Shown here in pieces: positions 16,759 through 26,000 of a stretch of 48,378 nt of DNA. How positions within the stretch are numbered: the stretch's first letter is position 1; each line of letters begins with the position of its first letter. Under the pieces are notes generated by a model. The model was given only the letters and a program-made list of their open reading frames with translations, was not told where the DNA came from and searched no databases. This DNA is from an uncultured Clostridia bacterium (lineage in GTDB: Bacteria; Bacillota; Clostridia; HGM11327). The stretch spans positions 1 through 48,378 of the forward strand of contig CAMEIT010000012.1 in NCBI GenBank assembly GCA_945918795.1, in the 5' to 3' direction. A program made the translations under genes and the position numbers.

Positions 16759-16806
16759 TTGTTTTATAACTCAGCACAGTATCTGACTGATGCCGGAAGA
16801 GAATAA
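16759..16806 (+). CDS. Possible leader peptide ahead of the ABC operon
   Basis: AAAGGAG (16747-16753) is followed five bases later by TTG, opening a 15-codon frame (read LFYNSAQYLTDAGRE) ending TAA at 16804-16806. An in-frame ATG at 16744 would give 20 codons but lies ahead of the ribosome binding site. It sits in a 200-base leader downstream of a consensus promoter. Whether it is translated cannot be told from sequence alone; chance is a real alternative. Confidence 0.25.
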   Translation: MFYNSAQYLTDAGRE

Positions 16807-16903
16807 AATGTATCGGATATTATGAGCGATATTCATTTTGTGATATTTCACCGACATGGGTAGGATTCTGTTAAAAATGTAAAATAAATCGTAAAGGTGT
16901 ATT

Positions 16904-19228
16904 ATGGAAGCAGAACTCTTCTCTCCGTATATAGTTGATATATTGGTAGGGGAAGGAATGAGACCGGAGAGCGTACTGCTTACAGCTTGCTGTGACAGAT
17001 CTCTTGACGACAAGTTTGAAGATACATATGTTTTCCTATGTATTGACAAGGTTGGCTTTCTGACAGTAGAGTATGATAAGCAGGTAAGTAAGGTTTATAA
17101 TGGATTTGTTTTGAAAAAAGGTAAAAAACAATCCGACGAAAAAAGTAATATTCCTTGCAGGAAGAAAAGATACCTTCAGTATAAACTGAGCGATATTAAA
17201 GAGCTGAGACTTGTTAATCTCGTTGCTTCAGGTGAACTGTTTGTTAAGTTTGAAGACGAAACAAAAGAAACGCTGGCAGTTTCCGCTTATACGAACGCCT
17301 GTGTTTCGGATCTTGCGAAAATTTCCCGCGCTATTGACAAAATAAAGAAAACAGGAACTCTAAATTTTGCGGAGTTCAAGGATAAGGATGATGAAATCTG
17401 CTGCCCCAAGTGCGGCATGATGTATGTTGATAAGGTGCGCAAGGTGTGCCCGCGTTGCGCAAACAGAAAGTCTACCTTCACACGCTTGCTGAAGCTTGTT
17501 CCGAAGTATAAAAAGAACGTTATAATTGCCGCGATAATGACGTTGATTGTAAGCTTGCTCGGACTTGTTCAGCCGTATATGTCGGGTACCATTCTTTTTG
17601 ATAAGGGTCTCAATGCCGAATCGGGCGGATTCTGGTACGGCAAGGTCGGCCTTATAGTCGGTATTATAGTTCTTACATATCTTCTTTATACGGTTCTGAC
17701 CGCTATACTGAATATAAACATGAATACCATGGCTCAGAACATGATGTATGACTTGAAGCTTGATATATTCAAGTCGTTCCAGACAATGTCAATGGGCTTC
17801 TTCACAAAGAACCGTATCGGCGGCATCATGAACAGAATCAATAACGATACGACTGCTGTTGCAAGATTCTTCATAAGCGGTATTCCGTTTTTGATGATAA
17901 GCATAATTCAGTTTATCGGAGGATTGGTAATGCTCATAAAGCTCAATCCCAAAGTAATTATTCTTGCGGCACTCCCTGCATTTGTTATTATTGTTATACT
18001 CAAAGCAACAAATAAATATATGTGGAGATTGTACCAGAAGGCATGGAACATAGGTTCAAAGCTTACATCGAGCGTAAGCGACAGCTTGAGAGGTGTTAAG
18101 GTCGTAAAGGCGTTCGGTAAGGAAAAGGACGAGATAAGCAGATTTGAAAAAATCAATCAGAAGTGCTTCAAGATAAATTATAAGCTTTGCTACACGACAA
18201 ACCTGCTCAATCCTATTTACAGCCTTGTTATAAGCATAGTAACATACGGTATCTGGATCATAAGCGGTATGGAAATCGTTAACGGAGCTACGGGTATGTC
18301 TTACGGTGTTCTTGCAAGTACGCTTTCATATTTCGGCATGATGCTCACGCCTATACAGTCATTCTCGAGCTTTATGGAATGGTGGAGAAACGCAATGAAC
18401 TCCGCACAGAGAATGTATGACCTTATTGACGTTGACCCTGACGTAAAGGAATCAAATCATCCCGTTGTTATGGATAAGGTCAAGGGCGATATTAATATTA
18501 AGAATGTAAGCTTCGGATATGAACCTAACAATACAATACTCAAGAACCTGAACGCGGATATTAAAGCAGGTGAGATGATAGGTATTGTAGGCCATTCCGG
18601 TGCGGGAAAGTCAACGCTTATTAACCTTATTACGAGAATGTACGATGTTGATGAAGGCTCGATAAGCATTGACGGCTATGATATTAAGGATATTGCCATG
18701 AGAACATTGCGTGACAATATCGCTCTCGTAACTCAGGATACGTATATTTTCCAGGGAACAGTGCTTGAAAATATAGCATACGCAAATCCCGAGGCAAAAA
18801 GAGAGGACGTTATTGCCGCTGCAAAAATTGCAAAAGCACATGACTTTATTGAAGCAATGCCTGAAGGCTATGATACAATGGTTGGCGCCGGCTACAGAAG
18901 TATGTCCGGCGGTGAAAGACAGAGAATTTCTATTGCAAGAGCTATTCTCATAAATCCGAGAATACTTATTCTGGATGAGGCTACTGCGGCTCTTGATACC
19001 GAAACGGAAATGAGCATTCAGGATGCGCTCGATAATCTGACAAACGGCAGAACAACGCTTGCTATTGCTCACAGACTTTCGACTCTCAGAAATGCAGACA
19101 GACTTATTGTTATAGAAAACGGTGAAATTACGGAAATGGGTACTCACAGTGAGCTTGTTAAGAATAAGGGCGTATATTACAGACTTATGCTTAAACAGGC
19201 AGAGGCTCTGAAAACTAAAGGCGTTTGA
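16904..19228 (+). CDS. ABC exporter half-transporter with N-terminal domain and zinc ribbon
   Basis: A 774-residue ABC half-transporter. Order: an N-terminal beta-rich domain (about 1-150) that looks like a bacterial PH-type fold (YVFLCIDKVGFLTVEYD, SGELFVKFEDETKETLAVS); a four-cysteine zinc ribbon (Cys167, 170, 182, 185); a six-helix exporter membrane domain (about 205-500); and a nucleotide-binding domain with Walker A GHSGAGKST (563-571), signature SGGERQR (668), Walker B ILILDEAT (Asp691, Glu692) and the switch His723. All catalytic residues are present. The start follows AAGGTG. It heads an operon with DUF1854 and a second half-transporter, and the two probably form a heterodimer. The cargo is unknown. 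The N-terminal PH-like reading is an inference. Confidence 0.88.
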   Translation: MEAELFSPYIVDILVGEGMRPESVLLTACCDRSLDDKFEDTYVFLCIDKVGFLTVEYDKQVSKVYNGFVLKKGKKQSDEKSNIPCRKKRYLQYKLSDIKELRLVNLVASGELFVKFEDETKETLAVSAYTNACVSDLAKISRAIDKIKKTGTLNFAEFKDKDDEICCPKCGMMYVDKVRKVCPRCANRKSTFTRLLKLVPKYKKNVIIAAIMTLIVSLLGLVQPYMSGTILFDKGLNAESGGFWYGKVGLIVGIIVLTYLLYTVLTAILNINMNTMAQNMMYDLKLDIFKSFQTMSMGFFTKNRIGGIMNRINNDTTAVARFFISGIPFLMISIIQFIGGLVMLIKLNPKVIILAALPAFVIIVILKATNKYMWRLYQKAWNIGSKLTSSVSDSLRGVKVVKAFGKEKDEISRFEKINQKCFKINYKLCYTTNLLNPIYSLVISIVTYGIWIISGMEIVNGATGMSYGVLASTLSYFGMMLTPIQSFSSFMEWWRNAMNSAQRMYDLIDVDPDVKESNHPVVMDKVKGDINIKNVSFGYEPNNTILKNLNADIKAGEMIGIVGHSGAGKSTLINLITRMYDVDEGSISIDGYDIKDIAMRTLRDNIALVTQDTYIFQGTVLENIAYANPEAKREDVIAAAKIAKAHDFIEAMPEGYDTMVGAGYRSMSGGERQRISIARAILINPRILILDEATAALDTETEMSIQDALDNLTNGRTTLAIAHRLSTLRNADRLIVIENGEITEMGTHSELVKNKGVYYRLMLKQAEALKTKGV

Positions 19229-19247
19229 TTTATAAAGGAGAAAAAAT

Positions 19248-19802
19248 ATGAGTGAAAGCATTATAGATTCGGTAGACATAGATTACATAGATCCAAAAGA
19301 AGCTAAATTCAATATAACAGAAAATCATATTCTTACATTAGACCTTAACGGAGTACATTATCCGTGTGTTCAGCTGCACAGATCGTTTCCGTTCACAAAT
19401 CCGGATCAATACATATCGGTAAGAGACGATGATGACAGCGACAAGGACGAGGTAAGAGAAATAGGTAACGACAAGAAAAAAGAAATCGGCATAATCCGCG
19501 ACTTGAACGAGTTTGATGCGGTAACAAGAAAGATTCTCGACAAGTATCTTGAGCTGCGTTATTTCGCACCGGCAATAATAAGAATCATATCGATACGCGA
19601 GGAGTTCGGTTACAGATATTGGACAGTTGAGACAGACAAGGGCGTGTGCAAATTCACAACTCGTCTCGGCAGAGGTACGGTAGTAACGGTAGGCTCGGGC
19701 GACAAGGTAATGATTTACGATGTTGACGGAAACAGATTCCAGATACCGAGCTTCTCGCAGATAGAGTCTAAGACCAGAAAACAGATCGAAATGTTTATGT
19801 AA
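19248..19802 (+). CDS. DUF1854 family protein
   Basis: A 184-residue acidic cytoplasmic protein resembling DUF1854 (Pfam PF08909). As I recall, that domain is found at the C-terminus of some ABC transporters and as a separate protein beside them, including near cyanophycin genes. Visible: YIDPKEAKFNITENHILTL, VQLHRSFPFTNPDQYISVRD, an Asp/Glu/Lys-rich low-complexity insert (residues about 62-84), EIGIIRDLNEFDAVTRKILD, ELRYFAPAIIRIISIREEFG, YWTVETDKGVCKFTTRL. It starts behind AAAGGAG, 19 bases after the first ABC gene. Function unknown; it is a likely accessory or ligand-handling subunit of the flanking ABC pair. Confidence 0.78.
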   Translation: MSESIIDSVDIDYIDPKEAKFNITENHILTLDLNGVHYPCVQLHRSFPFTNPDQYISVRDDDDSDKDEVREIGNDKKKEIGIIRDLNEFDAVTRKILDKYLELRYFAPAIIRIISIREEFGYRYWTVETDKGVCKFTTRLGRGTVVTVGSGDKVMIYDVDGNRFQIPSFSQIESKTRKQIEMFM

Positions 19803-19818
19803 CGGCGTTTAACTTTTG

Positions 19819-19858
19819 AAAGGAGCATTTTTACCGCTTGCCTTGTAAGCGGCGGTAG
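19819..19858 (+). promoter_or_regulatory. Ribosome binding site separated from the start by a hairpin
   Basis: AAAGGAG (19819-19825) is 32 bases from the GTG start at 19858, too far in linear terms. Between them lies an inverted repeat that can fold in two registers: TACCGC/GCGGTA (19832-19837 with 19852-19857) or CCGCTT/AAGCGG (19834-19839 with 19847-19852). The first register leaves six unpaired bases between the ribosome binding site and the hairpin and puts the start right after the stem, so folding could restore normal spacing. Confidence 0.45.
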
Positions 19859-22095
19859 TGAGTGATTTTATTATGAAACTTAATTTTGAATTGCCCGAAA
19901 AGGTCAAGCTTAAGGTATTGCAGTCTCTTATGACAGACATATTGTATGCGGTGCCTTTGGGAATGGACGTTACCGGTCAGAAGAGAAAGGAAAGCTGGTT
20001 TGTTATCGGTACGGACAAATGGCTTACGGTACAGGACGGAGAAATCGAAAAGGTAGAATATATTGCGCACTGCAAGGATTTTCTGCTCAAGCCTATGGTA
20101 GGTAACGCATATATCAAAGCTACCGTTGACGGCAGAGTATCCATAATCGCCAGATTCTCCATGACTGACGTTGTAAGATACGGATACATTGTACAGATAC
20201 TCAATCAGATGGCAGCAAATCAGCCTGTCAAGATTTACAATAACGATAATGACAAGGTTTGCCCTGTATGCGGACGTATACTTATAAGAGGTACCAACCT
20301 TTGCCCTAAGTGCAGTAAAAAGGGTCAGGCTGTAAAGCAGATAGTAACAATGGCGAAGCCGTATATGATATTTATGGTTATTTCGCTCATTATATATCTT
20401 ATTACAACGGTTCTTTCACTTAAGGAAGTAACATATTACCAGAAGATAGTCGATGAATGCTTCGGCGGAGGCGGCACAAAGGAACAGTTCTTTAAGTATA
20501 TGTTCATAGTTATAGGACTCGGACTCGGTGCTTTCTTCCTTAATATTGTAGCCGCAATATCCGATAACAATTTTACACAGCGATTTGCAAAAAGACTCAG
20601 AAAAGCTGTTTTCGATAAGGTTCAAAGTCTTTCGGTAAGCTACGTTTCAAACGCAAGCCCGGGCGACATTATGAACCGTACCTTCTCGGATACAAACGAA
20701 ATAAACACCTTCATCAGAACCGTATCCGTAAACCTTATAAAGGCTGTGTTCCTGTTTATAGTTGCTACTGTTATGATGCTCCAGATGAACTGGAAAATGG
20801 CTCTTGTAATAATGATTCCTGCGCCTCTTGCGTTCTATATTCAGATAGGCGCTTGGAATAAGTTCATGAAGAAGGTATTCAAGGGACTCAGAGTTGCAAA
20901 CGATAAAGCAAATTCTTATCTGCATGACGTTGTAAGCGGTATAAGAGTTGTAAAGGTTTTCGGTACGGAAAAAAGAGTTACGGCAAAGTTCCGTAAGCTT
21001 GCAAGAAATGTAGCAGACCAGGATATTAAAGGTCAGACGCTCGTTGAATGGTTCGGACCGCTTACATCTATAATACTGTACCTCGGTCAGTATGCGATAT
21101 ATTTCTTCGGCTGTATGGCAATACTCGGAGAGACTATGACTTTGGGTGAGCTTGTTGCGTTTAACACGATAGCTCAGAAGTTCTATGCGCCTCTCAATCA
21201 GCTCATACTTATGCCGCGTCAGATTGCAAACTCTATGATTTCCGTTCAGCGTGTTTATGAAATTCTCAATCAGGTTCCCGAAATCAGAGACCAGAACACA
21301 AGCACAGAGCATAAGATTGAGGGTAACATTGAATTCCAGGGCGTAAGCTTCGGCTACAATTCATATGACCACGTTTTGAATGATATTAACTTTACCGTTA
21401 AAAAGGGCGAGATGATAGGCCTTGTAGGTCGATCCGGCTCGGGCAAGAGTACACTTACGAACCTTGTATGCCGCTTCTATGACGTAAATGAGGGAAGCAT
21501 AAAGATTGACGGCAAGGACATAAGAGATATTCAGCAAAGCTCTCTTACAAGTCAGATAGGTGTCGTTCTTCAGGAAAACTTCCTGTTCAGCGGTCCGCTG
21601 TTTGAAAACATAAGATATTCAAAGCCCAATGCTACTCCGGAAGAGGTAATAAGGGCGGCTAAGATAGCAAATGCTCATGAATTTATAATAAATCTCCCGG
21701 ACGGCTATGATACGTGGGTTGCCGAGGGCGGCAGCAACTTCTCGGGCGGTGAAAAACAGAGAATTGCCATTGCAAGAGCTATACTCAGCGATCCTGCAAT
21801 CCTTATTCTTGACGAGGCAACATCGGCTCTTGACGTTGAAACAGAGGCTCAGATTCAGGAAGCTTTGCAGAGACTTATTGAGGGCAGAACGACGTTTGCG
21901 ATTGCTCACAGACTTTCTACGCTCAAGAATGCAAACAGACTTTTCGTTATGGATAAAGGTAAGATAGTTGAAATGGGTACGCATGACGAGCTTCTCAAGC
22001 GAAAGGGAATATATTACAGCCTTGTTATGGCTCAGCGTACTATGGCAAAGAGAAAGGGAAAAACAGATACGGTTTCTGAAATATTGGCTAATTAA
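19858..22095 (+). CDS. ABC exporter half-transporter 2 with N-terminal domain and zinc ribbon
   Basis: A 745-residue partner of the first ABC half-transporter with the same layout: an N-terminal domain (SWFVIGTDKWLTVQDGEIEK... VSIIARFSMTDVVRYG), a zinc ribbon (Cys135, 138, 149, 152), six membrane helices (about 160-450), and a nucleotide-binding domain with Walker A GRSGSGKST (524-532), signature SGGEKQR (629), Walker B ILILDEAT (Asp652, Glu653) and His684. Both halves of the presumed heterodimer therefore keep full catalytic sites. GTG at 19858 is used here; ATG at 19873 would shorten the protein by five residues. The usual ribosome binding site is displaced upstream by a hairpin. The next gene starts two bases after the stop. 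Confidence 0.87.
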   Translation: MSDFIMKLNFELPEKVKLKVLQSLMTDILYAVPLGMDVTGQKRKESWFVIGTDKWLTVQDGEIEKVEYIAHCKDFLLKPMVGNAYIKATVDGRVSIIARFSMTDVVRYGYIVQILNQMAANQPVKIYNNDNDKVCPVCGRILIRGTNLCPKCSKKGQAVKQIVTMAKPYMIFMVISLIIYLITTVLSLKEVTYYQKIVDECFGGGGTKEQFFKYMFIVIGLGLGAFFLNIVAAISDNNFTQRFAKRLRKAVFDKVQSLSVSYVSNASPGDIMNRTFSDTNEINTFIRTVSVNLIKAVFLFIVATVMMLQMNWKMALVIMIPAPLAFYIQIGAWNKFMKKVFKGLRVANDKANSYLHDVVSGIRVVKVFGTEKRVTAKFRKLARNVADQDIKGQTLVEWFGPLTSIILYLGQYAIYFFGCMAILGETMTLGELVAFNTIAQKFYAPLNQLILMPRQIANSMISVQRVYEILNQVPEIRDQNTSTEHKIEGNIEFQGVSFGYNSYDHVLNDINFTVKKGEMIGLVGRSGSGKSTLTNLVCRFYDVNEGSIKIDGKDIRDIQQSSLTSQIGVVLQENFLFSGPLFENIRYSKPNATPEEVIRAAKIANAHEFIINLPDGYDTWVAEGGSNFSGGEKQRIAIARAILSDPAILILDEATSALDVETEAQIQEALQRLIEGRTTFAIAHRLSTLKNANRLFVMDKGKIVEMGTHDELLKRKGIYYSLVMAQRTMAKRKGKTDTVSEILAN

Positions 22096-22097
22096 AT

Positions 22098-22883
22098 ATG
22101 AGTAAAGAAAAACAGAAGAAGACAGAGCTGCTGTCACACAACAAAGAAGAAGCTTTGCTTGGGCGCAGAATGCTTGATTTGGATACGCTTTGCCAAAAAA
22201 AGCATTGCCCGACGTCAACATTTTTTCTGACAGAGCCCGAACAGATGTATTGTGAGACTGTTTTTCATCTTCTTGATTCTCATTGCAGGCTATTGGGTGG
22301 CTACGACGGCGCAGAGCGCTGCGTAGCCATTCTTTTACCCGAAGAGAATTATTTGTTGGAAGATGAGGAAATACCGTTTGTTCCGTTAAAGATAGAATAT
22401 CCGGTACAAGTGGGGCATAGGGATATACTCGGAAGCATTCTCGGACTCGGCGTTGAACGCAACGCGGTGGGAGATATTCTTGTATTCAAGAGCGAATGCT
22501 ATGTATTTATAATGAAAGATATAGCACATTATGTTGAACAGACCCTTGTTAAAGTGGGCAGACAGAATATAAGTATAAAAGAGGTCGGCTTTGACGAAGT
22601 TTGCGTTCCCGAGGTCAAAACGGAGGAGATAAATACAACGGTTGCTTCCTTGCGCCTTGACTGCATTATAGCGGAAGGCTTCAGATTGTCAAGAGAAACG
22701 GCAAAAGCGGCTGTTGAAAAGCAGATCGTTCAGTTGAATCACAGAATAATCGGCACGCCGTCACAGAACGTAAAGGAAAATGATGTAATATCATTACGCG
22801 GAAAGGGAAAAATAATACTTGAATCCGTAAGCGGAGAGAGCAAAAAAGGCAGAATTTGGGTAAAAATACTCAGATATATCTGA
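22098..22883 (+). CDS. ylmH: YlmH-like S4-domain RNA-binding protein
   Basis: A 261-residue cytoplasmic protein of the YlmH family. Diagnostic stretches are HRDILGSILGLGVERNAVGD (about residues 111-130) and a C-terminal S4 RNA-binding domain (LRLDCIIAEGFRLSRETAKA, then VQLNHRIIGTPSQNVKENDV). In B. subtilis YlmH lies in the cell-division cluster downstream of ftsZ and is connected with ribosome-associated quality control. Here it is detached from division genes and begins two bases after the ABC gene with no ribosome binding site of its own, so translation is presumably coupled. That context is unusual and may simply reflect operon shuffling. Confidence 0.85.
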   Translation: MSKEKQKKTELLSHNKEEALLGRRMLDLDTLCQKKHCPTSTFFLTEPEQMYCETVFHLLDSHCRLLGGYDGAERCVAILLPEENYLLEDEEIPFVPLKIEYPVQVGHRDILGSILGLGVERNAVGDILVFKSECYVFIMKDIAHYVEQTLVKVGRQNISIKEVGFDEVCVPEVKTEEINTTVASLRLDCIIAEGFRLSRETAKAAVEKQIVQLNHRIIGTPSQNVKENDVISLRGKGKIILESVSGESKKGRIWVKILRYI

Positions 22884-22897
22884 AAAAGTAAATTTCC

Positions 22898-22926
22898 TTG
22901 ACATGTATTGACAAAAGTGTTATACT
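22898..22926 (+). promoter_or_regulatory. Sigma-A promoter of the PBP-carboxypeptidase gene
   Basis: TTGACA (22898-22903), 17 bases, TATACT (22921-22926). A second TTGACA (22909-22914) lies inside the spacer but is at the wrong distance. The leader is about 100 bases long. Confidence 0.88.
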
Positions 22927-23034
22927 TACATATATAAGCGTATTTATACTTTCCGTCTGATGCGTTTTTTTAGCTTATTGAAAAAATTTCATTATGCACC
23001 AAAGCATATGGAAATTTGTTTAAGGAGGAATAAT

Positions 23035-26000
23035 ATGTCCGGCTCAAAAAAGTCAAACAGCTTTAAGGATACGGCAATAGGATCATTTTTCAGCAGAATA
23101 TACTTGAACATAAAAAATAAATCAATCGGCAACGGTAACGGCACAAGGAGAACTCCTCAGCATGATACTGCCGATGCCGGGAAAGGAAGCATTGCGGATA
23201 CTTTGCAAAGAGCATGGGCTTCGGTAAAGGGATTTTTTATAAATATTGCTCATAAGATGTCCGATAGTCAGACTACAAAAAAAATAATGGGCGCAGTACG
23301 GTCATTTTTTGCAATGGCAGCCGTAAAAGTAAAGGCATTCTTTTCGGCAGCAAAACGTTTTTTTGCAAATACTGCCCGCAAATTGTCTGAAAGCAATGCG
23401 ATTAAAAAAATATTGGGCGCAATAGGTGCGTTTTTTGCGATGATAGCAGCAAAAATAAAGCATTTTTTCTCAGCGGAGAATTTTGCTGCAATAAAATCCG
23501 GTATAAACGGATTTTTTGCGAAATTATTCGGCAAAAATAAGCAAGCAACCGTAAACGAAGCGGAAGATCCCGCAAATGAAAACGAATCTGATTCTGCCGA
23601 AACAGAGGTTCACAAAGAACCTATCAAAAGGGAAAAACATAAGAAAAATATATTCATGGCGCTTTGTATATCCGTGCTTGCGGCAGTTGTTCTGTTTTTC
23701 AGAAAAATCAAATGCTTGGCCAAAAAAGCATTTGCCGGAGCCGGAAAGCCGAAGGTTGATGCTCAGGATAAAGTTGCCGAAGCAAAAGCGTCTGATGCAG
23801 GTGAGAACAACACAAATAAAAACAACGTACGCCGTATACCGCAGGCAGAACCTGCTCGCGAAATTACCGATGTTGAACAAAGTAAGCCTGTCGTTGAGCC
23901 TTTGAATATTATTGAAGACGAAAATGAAGTACATTCCAGCGAGTCGATTGCTGTGGACCCTGTATTGCCGATAATGGATATAAGAAAGCTTGAGTCAAGG
24001 AGTGACAGGAAAAATCGTACTGAAAAAAATAAAAAGTCTGACGATGATGAGGATGAAGAAAAGCACAGCATCTGGGTAAGAGACAGGAGACCTTTTTTCC
24101 TTGTTTCGATAGGTGTTTCTGTTTGCAGACTTTGTTTGCTTCTTGTGATAATGGCAGGCTTTGCAGGCCTCGGAATCGGTCTCGGTGTTGCGAGAGCATA
24201 TATTGCATCGGCACCTGAATTGAGTGTTGAGAAAATAGAAAACAATGACCAGACATCTTTTATATATGACTGCAACGGAAATCTCATAACGGAATATTAT
24301 AACCTTGAAAACAGATCGTGGGCAAGCTACGACGAGATTCCTACCATGCTCAAATATGCTGTCGTTGCAAGTGAAGACGAATCGTTTTTTGAACATAACG
24401 GATTCAATTTCAAGCGTATATTTGCATCTGTTTTAAGTGACCTCAGCGGTGGCTCCGTACAGGGCGGAAGTACAATAACACAGCAGGTATTAAAGCTAAC
24501 GCTCCTGACGTCTCAGCAGACGTATAAACGTAAAATTCAGGAAATTTATCTGGCGTATCAGCTTGAAAAGGAATATACCAAAGAGGACATTCTTGAATGG
24601 TATATGAATATAATGCCTATGGGCGGACTTTTGTACGGAGTCAAATCTGCCTCGGAGGACTATTTCGGGAAAGAGCTGAGTGAGCTTACATTACGTGAGT
24701 GCGCGGTTCTTGCGGGTGCGACGAATGCTCCGACGTATTATGATCCGAGACTGTGTATGCTGTCCGAGGATGACGGAGGATATGGAGAAAAAGGCAGGCT
24801 GAGGCTGTATAACAGAGCAAACTACGTTCTTACCCAGATGTATGCGGTCGGATTTATATCGGAGGAAGAATATAACGATGCTTTGTTTGATACCGAGGAC
24901 CTTGTTTCGGATCAGCTGGTGGTAAATCCCACTTCGACGAATTATACTTATGAGCATAAGTATTATATAGAATATGTTCTTGATGAGCTTGTAACAAGAC
25001 TCAAAGAGGCAAACGGCTGGGAAGGTAAAACGGGAACTGAACAGGCATATTCGCTTTTGAGATCAGGCGGCTTTAAGATTTATACCGCACTTGACGTTGA
25101 AAAGCAGACTAAGGTTGAAAATGCCGTATATTCATACGAAAATTGGCCTAAGCTTCTTGATCCGTCCGATAATATAAGCACAGGCGGCATTGAACAGCCT
25201 CAGTGCGCCGTAATGGTAATAGACAATTCAACAGGATATATTGCGGCAGTTGTCGGAGGCAGAACTGAGCCGACAATAAGATTCGGACTTAACAGAGCAT
25301 ACCAGTGCGTATTGCCATTCGGTTCTTCAATAAAACCGCTGTCTGTATACGGACCTGCTCTGGACAGAGGCTTGCTCGGGAATATGGTTATTGAAAACAT
25401 ACCTGTACCTATAAACGGGTGGCAGTCAACCAATGGCTTCCCACAGAACTTTGATAAAACATATTGCGGTCCGATGTCCGTATCATACGCTCTTTACAGA
25501 TCAATGAACGTCCCGACATCGAGAATATTGCTTGGAAGACTTACGCCTCAGGTGTCATACAGCTATCTGCGTTCTCTTAATATATCCGAGAGCGTGTTGT
25601 CAATGAGCCCTTCGCTCCTTGCACTCGGTTCAACAGGAAGCTACCTTGTTGAATACGCTGCGGCATTTGCAACTTTTGCAAACGGAGGCGTTTACAGAGA
25701 GCCATTGTCAATAACGAAAATCATAGACAAAGACGGAAATGAATTGTTCAGTGAGGAAAATCAGATTTATAAGCAGGTATTCAAAAAGTCCACTGTTTAT
25801 ATTATAACCGAATGGCTTAACAGAGCAGTATCACAGGGTAACAAGCCGTTGACGTATCTTACGGTTAACAAGGATATTCAGGTTGCAGGTAAAACGGGTA
25901 CCAACGAGAATTCGCGCGGAATTGCATTCATGGGTTATACGAAATATTATACCTGCGGTGTATGGATGGGCCACGATGACTTTAAGCCTCTGTATGCTTC

